Positions 1 through 13,060 of a stretch of DNA of 45,464 nt are shown here, piece by piece. The stretch covers positions 1,124 through 46,587 of the forward strand of contig JAHBMJ010000481.1 of NCBI GenBank assembly GCA_018398765.1. The letters run 5' to 3'. The stretch is from Chromera velia (taxonomy: Eukaryota; Sar; Chromeraceae). The notes beneath the pieces are model-generated. The model was not told where the DNA came from. It worked only from the letters and a program-made list of their open reading frames with translations, and made no database searches. Position numbers and translations under genes: made by a program. Position 1 is the stretch's first letter. Every line of letters begins with the position of its first letter.

Positions 1-883
1 CCCCCCCCCCCCCCGTTCTTACACCCCTATTCCCGCTTGCTTCCAACTGTGTCTCGCTTTCCATCTGCTCGCTCCCGCTGCCTTGGAGAGCTCGGACGAG
101 GGGGAAGATGGTGATGGCGTACCCTGCCATTGACATCTGGTCCCCTTGCGTCCATCCCTCTCTGCTGCTGATGGTGGTGATCCCATGGGTTCCTCTTAGG
201 AAGAGCTCTGCATCCCCCCTATAGCAGTTGAAGAGGAATTTGGAGGCTCTGGGCCAGAGTATGTGGGCATTCCACAGCCCTGCTGTGCGATTTGCTGCGT
301 TGAAGGCGTTTTTGGCGTCTATTAGGAGGGTTCCGAATGCCTTCTCGGGGTTGTCGCTGGCTTCCTGTGTGAGGGTCTCCCAGAGCTCCCTCACTGCATG
401 AATCCCCCCTTCCAGGCCTCCCATGAGGCCACTGCATAGCTGATCGGCTCCGCATGCCTCCTGCAGTTCCTCTCTAGTCTCCTTCATCACTGCTTTTCTG
501 AGGAGGCGCCTGATCGCCTCCCCGATTCCTACTGGGCGCACCCCGGGGCATTTGTCTAGCGCGACCAGTCGGCATGCCATGAGTGCCTTCACCTGGTCCC
601 ACTCGAACACCCTCCTTCCCATTTCTGTTGCTAAGTTGGCGAGTTCTTCCCTTAACTCTCTACTCTCCCTCCCTAGGCTCAGGACTGCGGTGCGGAGCTG
701 TGTGCTATCGAATTCAGACGGCCCCGCACTGCCTTAAAGGCGGCATGCTACTGCAGCGATGTCCTCCTCGGTGATTAGGAGGGGTGTGAGGGTGGGGAGG
801 CCCTCTTTGGGCATCGCTTCTAGTGCTGCTGCTTGGGATGTTTTTCTGGGGGGATGTTTGGCTTTCAGGGTCTCTGCTACCTG
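1..883 (-). pseudogene. LINE (non-LTR retrotransposon) reverse transcriptase, 3'-ward fragment running off the window
   Basis: On the minus strand this frame encodes non-LTR reverse transcriptase. It reads KHPP near the start, then ALDKCPGVRPVGIGE (about 520-562), a motif A block LLIDAKNAFN (about 299-330) and a motif B block GWTQGDQMSM (about 125-155). The order and spacing fit a LINE polymerase that copies its RNA by target-primed reverse transcription. The YxDD motif should lie beyond position 1. One in-frame TAA at 734-736 interrupts it, so this copy is probably dead. The frame is not closed at the window edge and ends in poly-C. Its upstream half is at 8011-8535, separated by a 7.1 kb insertion. 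The family (R2-like, CRE-like or other) is not resolved. Confidence 0.85.
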
Positions 884-1015
884 AAGACAAATCTATCCCA
901 AACGGTCTCCAACATCAAAACGGTCTCCAAAAGTACCATATCTATCAAGTATTTCTAGGTACTAAACAATGATTAAAAACTTAAAACAAAGAGTTTTAAA
1001 CGGTTTGAGAGTGCA
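884..1015 (+). repeat. Left terminal inverted repeat of the 7.1 kb element
   Basis: It starts AAGACAAATCTATCCC and contains AAACGGTCTCCAA twice, then an AT-rich stretch with AAACAAAGAGTTTTAAACGG. The same sequence in inverted orientation closes the element at 7876-8007. A third copy at 1679 begins the second unit of a tandem duplication. Confidence 0.8.
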
Positions 1016-1236
1016 ATTAAGTGTTTTTTAAATCCTAGTTAGTAAAAGAATTGTATAAAAATTTGATTCATGATAACTATATATATATTTAAATTTGAAT
1101 TTATGATTTTAAGTTTTTAACTCTTTAAAATATTCTCTTCACAATAAATCTTAAGGTTTTAACAGAAAGATTGAAAACATGTAAAACATAGTGTAGAGCT
1201 TTTACAAGTATCAAAATTGATGTTATTAATATGTTG

Positions 1237-1267
<31 letters not shown>

Positions 1268-1530
1268 CTGTGTACTAGACTGTCTGAATACAAATCATGA
1301 ACAGAACGCTCATAATATTGGCCGTGAGCTGAAGGCACTGTTTCAGCGTAACACCGCAACAACCAGACAACGAAGTTGTTCGACTCAGATAACAATTTTT
1401 TAATGCCGCCGAAATAATGATCAACACTTTTATATTGGCTTTCAGTGTACGTAACCTATGTGTAAAGATCTGTATGTATGTGGATCTGCCAGTGCGTGCA
1501 GAGACACACACATACACATATACACACACA

Positions 1531-1574
<44 letters not shown>

Positions 1575-2444
1575 TAAGGGGAACAGGCCGGGGGGAAAGG
1601 GGAAAAGGGAGGAGTATAAGCCGGCAGAGAAACCTTGGGCATGAAGGAGAGACCGAGAGGTAGAAGGAGAACAAGTACAAGACAAATCTATCCCAAACGG
1701 TCTCCAACATCAAAACGGTCTCCAAAATTACTATATCTATCAAGCATTTTTAGGTAGTAAACAATGACAAAAACTTAAAACAAAGAGTTTTAAACGGTTT
1801 GAGAGTGTAATTAAGTGTTTTTTAAATCAAAGTTAGTGAGAGAATTATATGTCAACTTCATTTATGATAACTGTATGCATTTAAATTTGAATTTATGATT
1901 TTAAGTTTTTAACTCTTTAAAATATTCTCTTCACAATAAATCTTAAAATTTTAGCTGAAAGATTGAAAACATGTGAAACATAGTGTAGAGCTTTTATAAG
2001 TATCACAATTGATGTTATTAATATGTTATCATACATATATATACTGTGTGCTAGACTGTATATGCATGACTACAAATCATGAGCAGAACGCTCATAATAT
2101 TGGCCGTGAGCTGAAGGCACTGTTTCAGCATAATACTGCAACAACCAGACAACGAAGTTGTTCGACTCAGATAACAATTTTTTTATGCCGCTAAAACAAT
2201 GATAAACATTTTTAAATTGGCTTTCAGTGTACGTAACCTGTCAGTAAAGGTCTGTGTGCATGTGGATCTGCCAGTGCGCATATGTATGCGCGTAGACACA
2301 CATACACACACACACATATATACACACACACACACACATATAAGGGGAACGGGCCGGGGGGAAAAGGGAAACGGGAGGATCATAAGCCGGCAAAGAAACC
2401 TTGGGCATGAAGAAGAGACCAAGAGGTAGAAGGAGAATGAATAC
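884..2444 (+). repeat. Tandem duplication of the element's left end, two units of about 0.8 kb
   Basis: Unit 1 (884-1678) and unit 2 (1679-2444) match almost throughout: the terminal repeat, an AT-rich middle, the segment with CATAATATTGGCCGTGAGCTG, a CA microsatellite and the closing AAACCTTGGGCATGAAG segment. They differ mainly in substitutions and microsatellite length. The left end of the element therefore exists twice in direct orientation, from tandem duplication or from insertion of one copy next to another. CA runs lie at about 1502-1569 and 2298-2341. Confidence 0.85.
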
Positions 2445-2594
2445 ATGCACCGTAGACACGTGTATATGCACATAAATGGCTCACAGAAAAGCTGGCTCAC
2501 AGAAAAGCAATAACACACCTTCGATCTTTCTGAAAGAGGTAAGCGTCATGAGCCTTAAGAAAGAAAAGGATGAAAAGACCGTGTTGCGTTGCAT

Positions 2595-3190
2595 GCACAC
2601 CTTTATATACTCACATACACATACATACACATACACACACACACATACACACACATATACACACACACACACACACATACACACACACACATACATACAC
2701 ACACACATACATATACATATATACACACATACTCACACTCACACTCACACTCACTCTCTCTCTGTCTCTCTCTCTCACACATACATACACACACATACAC
2801 ACACACACACACACACTCACACTCATACTTACTCTCTCTCTCTCCCTCCCTCCCTCTCTTTCTCTCACACACACATACATACTCATACACGCACCGTAAT
2901 ACAGGCACGCATACACATACACACACACATATACATACACACACACACACACACACACACATATGCATGCACACATGCACACGGAATATACGATCACACG
3001 GACTACTAGCAGTACGCTCCGGAATACAAATACAGGCAAAAAAATGCAGTACTAGAAGGAACACATAAACTTTTAGGACAAACAGACAAACCGAATACAC
3101 GGGTAGATATCCTTCTTCACACACTCACACTCTTTTACACATACACACACAGACATATACACACACACACACACATACGCTGCACCTAGC
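2595..3190. repeat. Compound CA/TA/CT microsatellite
   Basis: About 600 bp made mostly of CACA, CATA and CTCT runs, with two short unique patches (about 2890-2920 and 2990-3130). The many open frames here (polyhistidine/threonine on one strand, cysteine/valine on the other) are by-products of the repeat and are not genes. Confidence 0.95.
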
Positions 3191-3313
3191 GTTGTACACA
3201 CCTAGATACACATATGTACAGAGACGGAGAAAGACTCAAAAATGAAACCAAAATGGATAACACAAAGGCAGCCGAGAGCTCCAGAGTCTGGCAGACCAAG
3301 CACAAGCCACTAA

Positions 3314-4584
<1,271 letters not shown>

Positions 4585-4727
4585 ATATGTTTACATGTGT
4601 ATCTTCCTTAGTTCGATTCTTTTTGTCCTATTGATCTTCGATGGAACGTCTCTTTTACGTAGCACACAGAGCCAGAAGCGATAGAAAAAAGACAGTGGCG
4701 AGACCGAAGGGGGGGGTCGCGCGTGAT

Positions 4728-4947
4728 GTTGTGTGTTGGAATTGCGGTTGCTCGTCTGGCATGTCAGGATTGAGAGTGTGCGTATTGGTACTGCGGCCTG
4801 TGCCAGGACGATTTTAAATTGTGCGCGCGACCGATGGTTCACGAGGTGGTGTTTGAGCCATGCCGAGATGTATTGATTTTTCGCGCCGTACGTGTATTTG
4901 GCATCGAATTGGCATGCATCCGTCTATCTATACATGCGTACTGAGAT
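4728..4947 (+). pseudogene. Broken ZZ-like zinc finger remnant
   Basis: One frame from about 4728 reads CWNCGCSSGMSGLR. The next frame from 4780 reads YWYCGLCQDDFKLC and stays open to about 4942. With one frameshift near 4775 the cysteine order resembles a ZZ-type finger (CxxC, then YxCxxC, then DxxLC), with one extra residue near its end. It follows the reverse transcriptase stop by about 145 bp on the same strand and could be a lost C-terminal domain or second exon. The match is by eye and modest. Confidence 0.35.
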
Positions 4948-5339
4948 ACAGGCATGTGAGATTTCGAGTAGAAGGACTGCTCTTCCACTGAACACAGTGC
5001 TGCCGCCTACTAGCACAGTGCGGAGACGGTTAAGACATACGTTACAGCTGTCTGAAGTAACTCCATTTCTAAGGTAACACTAATAACTAATTGCATTCAT
5101 ATTCAGAAGACATACATATGAGGAAAAGTCCATAATAGATATATCAAGAACAGAGACAGGCAGATGGGAGAAGAATTAAAGGCTTAGAAAACGAATTCAA
5201 AAGGTTTTACAACAATCTAGCTATTTTTTTTTACATGTATACAGGCAGAGAATACGAGGTGTGCAAGGTGCAACCCTGGTGCCTGACCCAAAGCGCCCAT
5301 AATAGTGCAAATTAAGCACAGAAAAAGAATACGCAGCAT
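4948..5339. other. Gene-free stretch inside the 7.1 kb element
   Basis: Short frames only, with no recognisable domain. It is moderately AT-rich and leads into the palindrome array. Confidence 0.6.
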
Positions 5340-5880
5340 GAATCCATACAAGATGAATGCTGTCCCGAACCTTTTTTGTCCAAAAAATGTGTTTTTTCTG
5401 TGATGCGAAAGAAAAAAAAATCCTTCGTATTTTCACCGAGGGAGAATTCAGGCCTAAATTCTCCCTCGGGTGAAACGGCTCAAAGTGCTGCACATTGAGA
5501 GCTACGAGGAGAGAAAGAGAGCAGTTGACACGATTTTGAGTAAGATGAATGCTGTCCTAAACACCTTTTATCCAAAGCACATCTCTTTTCTATAGTGCGA
5601 AGGAAAAAAAAATCCTTCGCATTTTAACTAAGGGAGGATTTAGGGCTAAATTCTCCCTTGGACGATATTTCCTTGACATACCTAGAGAGGGAGAATTCAG
5701 CCCTGAATTCTCCCTCGGTAACAAAAAAAAAAAAATTGTCGAGGGAGCAAAAAACAGATGACTTGTTTCAGTAAAAGAAGCCAGAAAAAACACTTAAAAA
5801 AATTCTCCCTCTAAAAAGTTTTTTTTCAGATACTCATCGAGGGAGAATTCAGCCCTAAATTCTCCCTCACGAAATATTTT
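5340..5880. repeat. Array of four palindromes (GAGGGAGAATTCAG family) in a duplicated unit
   Basis: Four near-perfect 30-34 bp palindromes occur at 5436-5469, 5630-5659, 5687-5716 and 5839-5868. Each has the arm GAGGGAGAATT(C/T)AG and its complement around a short GCCC-type centre. The first two are preceded by copies of a leader starting AGATGAATGCTGTCC (about 5350 and 5541, period about 191 bp). That leader itself holds a hairpin TGCGAAGG-A-rich-CCTTCGCA (about 5596-5621). The arms would fold into strong stems in RNA or cruciform DNA. Confidence 0.85.
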
Positions 5881-7875
5881 TTTCACATAGTCCGAGAGGG
5901 AGAGGCGGAATATAAAGTGTGGAATGGGCCTAAAAAAACAGCGCAGCCTCCACCGGCACCCTTCACAAAGCTACGCAATCTACTTTTTATGCTCTAACTC
6001 CCCATAAATTTCTCCTACCGACCTCTCAGAATCTCTGGATTGTCTGTGTCCTTCCCAGCGGGCACCGGCCACCCCGGCCACTTGTGATGCCGCCGGCCCT
6101 GACCCCGCTCCCTTGTGACGCTGCCGGGCTAGGCTGGGCCCCGATTGACCCCGGCTTCCTTTGCCAGTCACGGACGTTCATTTACTTGGCCCAAATGTCT
6201 CACCGCTCCCTCCAGCTGGCGTCTCTCTGCTCCCTGTGATTTCTCCCTGTGACGCCGCCGGCCCTGGACCGGCCGCCGCCCCTCAGTGGCCCCTGTCCCC
6301 GTCCTTGCCCCCGTCTCCGTCGATAGACGTCCCCCTGGCCCCGCCAGCACTCCGGTCTACTCACTTCCTTGATCCGCCCTCTCTTTCTTACTCCTTTGCC
6401 CCAATGCCCCCCTTTCTGCTTTCTGTCTCGGCCAGGATCTATATGTCGGGGCCGAGGCTGGTGCCGGCGCACAGTCTCAAAGACAGAAAGTAAACCTGAA
6501 TACAGGCAGACAAGCAGCACATTCAAAGGGCAATAAATGGAAAACAAGGACAAGCATCCTTCTCCTCCTCTCATTGCCTCTTCCCAGGTTGCCATAACTT
6601 CTTTTCTCTCTTTCTGGACCATACTTACTGGATGTTTTTGACTGATTTTCACTGACAGGCACGGGTGCAAAACGATGCGATTAATACAGACCGAATGAAA
6701 ACAAACCACTGACCCAGAGAGATGGTCATCACATGGAGCCCCAAGTGTTGCTCCTCAGCATGATCAAAGGAATGGAACCTGCATTCAATCACATCCCCAA
6801 GAGGCAACAAAGCCAAAAACGACGGTTCAAGGCAAATATCTGCTTAACAGTGCATCATATACTGACCCATACAGAGAGACAGAACTGTAGACTCACCGGA
6901 AGAATGGCGAAAGCAACCCTAGCTCCTCACCAAAGGCAAAAAGTAGTCCCAGATCCTGCGTGCAACCACCGAACAAGAAAAAAATGAAGTTCCATGGGAG
7001 GGACCCGGTCTGAGGTGCATCATGCTCTGACCTGATGCAACGGCTTGCAAGCATTGAGATAAATAAACTGATGAACTTACCGGAAAGCACGCGAAGGCCC
7101 CTCTGGATCCCCGAAACAGCCCAGTGGGAATCCCAAATCCTGTCTACAGCTACATAGCAAGAAGATACTGAAGTCTGAGAGCTTGGACAAAGGTAGGCCA
7201 GTGCCTGATATGATGCAACGAGTTGTTAAGGCTAGCTAGTACACGTCTGAGAGGAGACTTAACCTCAAACTCAGTGACACCAGAAGGAAAATGAAAACAG
7301 CCCCAGTTCCCTCGGCAAAGAAAGCAAGAGCTTGAACACATGTATAGAGGCATGTAAAAGAAAAAAGACGTCGATCAAAGATTGAGAGCAAGACGGGCCT
7401 CTCCAAATTTATCTACCACGCTTACTAATAGAACGAGACGGCCATGCCCGAAGAAAAGAGATGGCTGAGGTTCGTTCCAAGGTCTGTTCTCCCAATGGCA
7501 TGCAAAGAATACAGCTATTCTGTTTGAAATACCGTGCAACCTGATCTGAAAACATCAGCAGTGAACACTTTCGAAGCAGATCCACAGTCCTACAATGTGC
7601 AGAGATAAATTTGCAGTGTGCACCGATCACCTTTGATCTCAATGTGCGTAAAGGTGCAACCGCGTCCTTCAGCTACATCTGCGTACATCAAAAAATTGGC
7701 TTCTTTGATTTTTTTGCCGCGATCGATTTTAATTAAGTTTGCTCCAGCATGGGCCCCGCCGCCGCCTTAATTGCATGACAGGTGCAGCATGTGCGCTGAC
7801 GTGCGAAATACATACACCGCAGTCAAATACAATATATTTTTTTCTCTTACTAAATCCGATTGAAAAACAGGAAAT
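5881..7875. other. Gene-free stretch inside the 7.1 kb element
   Basis: No domain is recognisable on either strand. Around 6845-7250 there are loosely repeated blocks carrying variants of TGATGCAACG and, on the minus strand, donor-like CCGGTAAGT and CCGGTGAGT. These could be remnants of small exons, but no continuous reading frame supports a gene. 6060-6360 is GC-rich with repeated GCCGCCGGCCCTG. Confidence 0.5.
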
Positions 7876-8007
7876 CGTACTGTTTGATCGCTTGAAACTC
7901 TTTGTTTTAAGCTTTGAAGTATTGTTTACTGTCTAACAAAGTTTGAGAGGTATGGTTATTTTGGAGACCGTTTTACTGTTGGAGACCGTTTGGGATAGAT
8001 TTATCTT
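7876..8007 (-). repeat. Right terminal inverted repeat of the 7.1 kb element
   Basis: Read on the minus strand from 8007 it begins AAGATAAATCTATCCC, has the doubled AAACGGTCTCCAA motif and the AAACAAAGAGTTT segment, and matches 884-1015 with scattered substitutions. Confidence 0.8.
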
Positions 8008-8010
8008 CTG

Positions 8011-8535
8011 GTAGGTTTGTCTTCTCTTGGTGAAGGTATCTTCCCCATCTAGGACTCCCCCTTTCTCTCGGCCTGTCAGTATCCGTGTTCCCCTCCTTAT
8101 CTCCCCTGCCTGGATGAAGTTTTGAAATTTTTTCATCTCGAGGAGGCCTGCTGCCTTCTCAAGTTCTTCCCTTTTTGATCGGCTCTCGCTTTCTCCCCTC
8201 CTGCTGCTACTGTGAGCTCTTTTACTAATTTTGGTTGCCTCCTGAAGGAGGGTTTCTCTTCTCTTCTCCCCCTGCTCCCACAAATCTAGCCTGCTCTTGA
8301 TGGTCTCCCGTACCTTCTTTGCCTTTTTGATACGGGGGTCTCTCCGGAGGGTAAGGTCTAGCATCAGCAGGAACGCTTTGCTTGGGTTGTCCCCGCTCTT
8401 AATCCTTACAATTAGGGATTGCGTCAGCCGTACTAGCTTCCTCCCTGTGCCCCTTTTGGAAAATGCGTACTGCCCACTGGGGTGTAGACGTTGTGCACGC
8501 CTCCACTCTGTCTCCCACCTTCCCTGAGCGAGGGG
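8011..8535 (-). pseudogene. LINE protein, upstream part (5' side of the interrupted frame)
   Basis: The minus strand is open from about 8530 down to the insertion junction. It reads YAFSKRGTGRKLVRLTQ, then LTLRRDPRIKK, a charged helical stretch and IQAGEIRRGTRILTGREKGG, ending TFTKRRQTYQ. The frame then continues in phase at 883 with VAETLKAKHPP once the 7.1 kb element is removed. This is the segment before the polymerase core of the same LINE; the charged region (about 8150-8290) is probably coiled or disordered. The 5' end stops near 8535, where the sequence changes character, so the LINE looks 5'-truncated there. No function can be given for this part alone. Confidence 0.75.
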
Positions 8536-11100
8536 GGGCTTCCCTATATATCAGGCCTTGACCATCGTTAGAGAGCGATCAAAGTAAAAGACGGAAAAAG
8601 TCTACTTCTTTCTGAAAAACGAGGCCTCAGACATCAGCTTTTAGTGGCGGGTCTTTCTTTCAAGGCTGGAGCACTGGATTGGGGGGACCGCCTAGACTTT
8701 GAGGCGGACTCTTTCCGTTGTTAGAATCGCACGGGTGCATTTGTCTGGGCCAGCTGTGGTCATTGTGGCCAGCGGTTCTCTGTTTTTGGGCGCCAAGTGC
8801 AAGACGGGACCCATCGCTTCGACCTACGTCATCTTCAAGCACACTGGCTGCATAGCTGTCCCTACAGATGACGCATTGACTTTTTGAATTGACCTTAAGT
8901 CTAGCCTTAAGTGATTGATTGATTGACCTATAACCTAGGACTTAGGTTATTGAAAAGTGTTAGTGACTGTTAGAATTCTTCCAAGTCTTTACCAACTGCC
9001 AGCAAACTCTGCCGGTAATTACCGGTTACCGGTAATGAAGCTTGTCTACCGCCAAAAAAATCAGCAACCCTGTTCTAGGTGGTCTTAATCTGGGATATGC
9101 ACTCAAAAAAAAAAAAAGTGAACAGGCTTTTATATTAATTATTTTTTTTTTTTTAAGAAGACCAACGTTTAAAACTTTGCATGTGTGAGTGACAACTTGT
9201 GAACATCTGCAGTCAGTCTAGCAGTCCCACACAGTAATACTATAAATAACTATCCAAATGATATTCTACCTAGTATTCTATATTCAATTTAGCACTCCTA
9301 CTAGTACTAGGCTGAATTAGAATAAATTAAGCTGGTAGCTAGGCTGTTGAATCATTAAAAAAAAAAATCAAAAATTCAAAACCCGTTTTTTTTTTTTTTT
9401 TTTTTTTTTTTTAGTGCATGCCCTAGGTCTCAATCTATTGCATTGAATTTTTCTTCTAGTTTTTCTTGGGTTTACAGTTCAACGTTCACTGCCAGTGCTT
9501 TGCATGCGCATGTGAAATAACTTTGGTTCACTTAAATTAGTCATACACTGGCATGCAGCTCTAGATGTAGCTAGGCTGCATCATAGCCTACATCGCCTAG
9601 CTACATCGCCAAAAGCGCTGGCCCAAAGTTCATCAGCTTCATCTCTCATCTGGCCCTATCCCGTCCGCCCCACCGCGTACAGGCTGAGCCAGGCTCAAAC
9701 ACTGACACACAGTATCACACATGCAGCGAGGCTATAGCTATTAAATCCACCATAGTCTATACAGATGAAAGTGTGGGTAGTGGTTAGCTCCCACCGGAGG
9801 TTTTTCCGGGCGCCCAGGGCCGGCTTTCACAGAGCGCCGGGGGCTGGGGGGCAGGTCCGGCTAGCCGGGCTAAAGGCCGCTATGTCCGGTGGAGGAGTTT
9901 GAAAAGCTTCAAAGGGGGGCCGGCGTTAGGGCCGGTGTCAGCAAAATTGTGGCCCCGGCCTCCGCCGTGGGCTAGTACAGCAAAAAAAGGACGTTTTGCG
10001 CACAAAATTTACGCACATGCGCACAATGGGCGATGGCGGGCGGGGAGGCCTTAATTTTAGCACTAAATTCTAATGTTATAGCAAAAGTATTATAAAAGTG
10101 TTGGAACCCACAAAATTTTAAATACAAAAATAGTATTAGAAAATAGATGCATATTTATTGAATCAATATACGATGATAATATCCACTAGAATATCTAATA
10201 AAATCAATAAAACAACGACCAATAAATTTGATTTGATATATCTACTTACTCTGCCTTCTTTGCCTATCTTCTTCGCTTCTGATCGGTGCTTTTTTGCATC
10301 ACTGCTGAGATGGCAGATCGACCCTAAACGCCGACTGAGCGACCTGTCGAAGGGGACCCTTCTCCGTCTTTGTCCTCTTTTGACCATTGTGCATCACCAT
10401 CTGTATATGTAGATGGGCACTGAAATAATACACCACTCTCCTTCGACCACACACCGACATAGTACTTCGTTGATACTCTTTAAGAAGTGGTGTCGTTTCG
10501 TTTCCCCTTCCCCGTCTCCCCAAGGCCGAAAGATCTGTTTGCATTTTCAGAGAAAGGAAAGGAAAGAAAGAGAAAAAAGAAATAAGAGTCAACATGCAGC
10601 ATCAATCGCCAGACACACATAAAAGAAAATGAAGACGGTCGGACATCATATCTGAGATTGGCTTTTCCTTCCTCTCATCCCCTCTTTGGTTTATCCATCT
10701 CCCTCCACCACCTCAAGAAAAAAAAAAAAGGAAAAGGAAGGGAGAAGAAAGGGCTCACAATCACTAAAGACCATATACCGCTTCAGCCTTATAAAGGATG
10801 ACCGCCTGCATGCAGGGACCTGTGCGGCAAGTACACTCTTTCCAGTCAATTCTATCTAAAATTTACTGTTTTTGATCTCAAAAGGGGAAAACATTGTCTG
10901 TTTGCGACCTGATTCCTCGTCGTCCTTTCACAATCACGATTCAAGCCATTTTTTCTTCTTTTATGACCCCCATGACCGCTGCAGAAGAAAGAAAGAAACA
11001 AAGAAAGAAAAAACGTTACAGAGGGACTGCTGAAGAAAGAGAAGAGCAAAGGTCGCTACTGCTTACCAAAGTACTAAAGGAAAGAAGAGAAAGAAATTAG
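8536..11100. other. No recognisable gene; mosaic intergenic sequence
   Basis: Only short frames. It contains a 19-bp near-palindrome ATTACCGGTTACCGGTAAT (9018-9036), poly-A/T tracts near 9105, 9140, 9357 and 9388-9412, a GC-rich block (9780-9970) and A-rich purine runs (10540-10600, 10715-10750, 10980-11100). A 62-codon frame ending at 8887 has no recognisable domain. Confidence 0.6.
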
Positions 11101-11172
11101 GTGAGTTAAGCCACTTTTGGACTTCGTGTTCTGTGAGTGTTTTGGATCAGGGACCTCGAGTTAGGTCGGACA

Positions 11173-11228
11173 CCCCCCCCCCCCCCNCCCCCCCCCCCCG
11201 AGGTTCAGAAGTCCGCACTTCTGAACCT
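11173..11228. other. Poly-C tract with N followed by a perfect hairpin
   Basis: A run of C is broken by one N at 11187, a likely unresolved homopolymer or contig join. Directly after it lies AGGTTCAGAAGT-CCGC-ACTTCTGAACCT (11201-11228), a perfect 12-bp stem with a 4-base loop. A related GGTTCA...TGAACC sequence is near 11412-11440. Confidence 0.7.
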
Positions 11229-13060
11229 TGGGCAAGGGGGGTCAAACCCCCCTACTGCCAGGTCCAGACATGGGCTCATCGTGGGTCCGGGAGGCGCCGC
11301 CACGGGGCTAGAGGGGGTGGTGGCACCCTGTTCTTTCGACGCACGCAGCCGACTTTGCCTCTGTTGGCCAATAATCAGGTCTGAAGTCTCTTATCCATCT
11401 TGAAGGTCCACAGGTTCAAAACTGCGGAGTCCTGAACCTCTGAGCAAACAGACTTTTCCCACATAAATGTTGCCACAAAAAGCGCTCTGTCAGATATCTT
11501 CTGACAGTTTTAGAAGATGTCTGATAGAGTGTTTTCTCGGTTTTGACTTTTTTTTCGGGAGTGCACTTTCGGGGCTCTGGAGGAGATGGCTGTAACAACA
11601 GTTGCTGGGTCACCTCAGGTCGGCATGAAGTGGAGCTTGGAGGTGGGTCCAGTGGACACCAGCCATCTTGATCTTGTTTCCAACGTCTTTCTGCTTGCTG
11701 CTGCTCCTCCTGTTCAAGCGAGGAAGGGCTGCCGGCCTTATCTAGGTATTAAAGTACTGCTGCCCTCATCGCTCTCCTTACTCTTTCCTTGCAGGTCACA
11801 GTCTTGGGAGCCCTGGGGTCAACCCCCAGGTCAGCTTGTCCAGACCTGCTGCTTTTTAGGCTCTTAGTTTTTTCCTTGGGACCTTGTGCGTGTAGAATAA
11901 GCTGGACAGAAGTGCTTCCTTGACTGCACAAAGCGTGAATGCCTGTCCCTCCGTGTTTGCAGGTGTTGGTGGACGGAGATTTGGGAACACCTGCAGCTCA
12001 GTTAAGGAAGCGCGGCTTGCTCTCTCGCTTTGTATGATGATTTGCTTAGTATCTAGCTTCTTTGTCCTGCTAGGAGCTTGACAGAAACGCACAAGGGAGG
12101 TCACTGAGACAGGGTCGATGGAGAGTCTCCATTTAAATTTTTGACCGCCTCTTCTGAAGCTTTGCACAGCTCTCAGTCATGCCAGATATTTTTCCACCCA
12201 GACCAATCGCTCAGCTTTCATGCATTTGAATGCCTTCCACTTGCTCCGTGTGTGTCAGTCTTTCAAAGCGGTCCATACTATCCCGATGCAAGTGCTACTT
12301 ACTCGTTCATCCTTTCTCATTTGTGATACTCCGTACTGGTCTCTCCCTGAACATCTGGATCTACCTACAGACCTGTCCTTCTTTTTTACAGTTTCTCATT
12401 AACACACGCAGAACAATTTGCAAGCTTTTACGCCATGCAGTATGAGTTCTTTGTGAATAGAATTATGTTGTCTCTGTGCTTTGTTCTTAGGAATCCTCTC
12501 CGACCCCTGCTGACCGCCTCCTATCCGGTCTGACTAGCCTAGCTGTGAAACCCTCCTTCCTGCACTGTTTTCCTTGCAGAAGAAGCAATTCTTTATACTT
12601 GATTGGCGGCACTAAACGTTACTGTTGAGCGTATCCATTAGTATTGTGCCTATGTATTTCTTTGTAGGTAACATTCATTAACTTCCACGTGCCACGGTGA
12701 TCGTGATTTTTCCTACCATGCACCCTAGCTAATCAACTAGTCTTTTGAGCACATTGGAGCATATTTGAGCAGATTTGCACAGAAGTAACGCTTTTAAGTG
12801 CTCTAAAAAACTTTAGATTGCTTTAAGTAACCTAGTTTTACTTTATAATGAAGCTAGAATATAGTAAATTTAAAAGTCATTTTGAATTCCACTAAGTCCT
12901 ACTTTGGAGTCCACTCTGTTGGAAACCCCAAGCTATCTGAGATATCAGGATAGATTGATCCCCAAAACCACCTCTCCTCATTAAAGTGTCCTCCCTCGCC
13001 AGCTGAATTTATTTTGAAGAAGGTTTTTTTCTGGAATCCGAAAAAACATCCCATCGTCAG
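11229..13060. other. No recognisable gene
   Basis: There are several frames of 60-100 codons on both strands (for example plus 11586-11867 and minus 11856-12167), but none shows a domain or a convincing composition. Pyrimidine-rich stretches ending in AG could belong to introns of something unrecognised. Confidence 0.5.

Noticed and set aside
2476-3124. Several open frames of 80-177 codons on both strands
   Set aside because: They are translations of CA/TA/CT microsatellites (His/Thr or Cys/Val runs).
6845-7250. A minus-strand spliced gene suggested by donor-like CCGGTAAGT and CCGGTGAGT
   Set aside because: No continuous frame or domain joins the putative exons.
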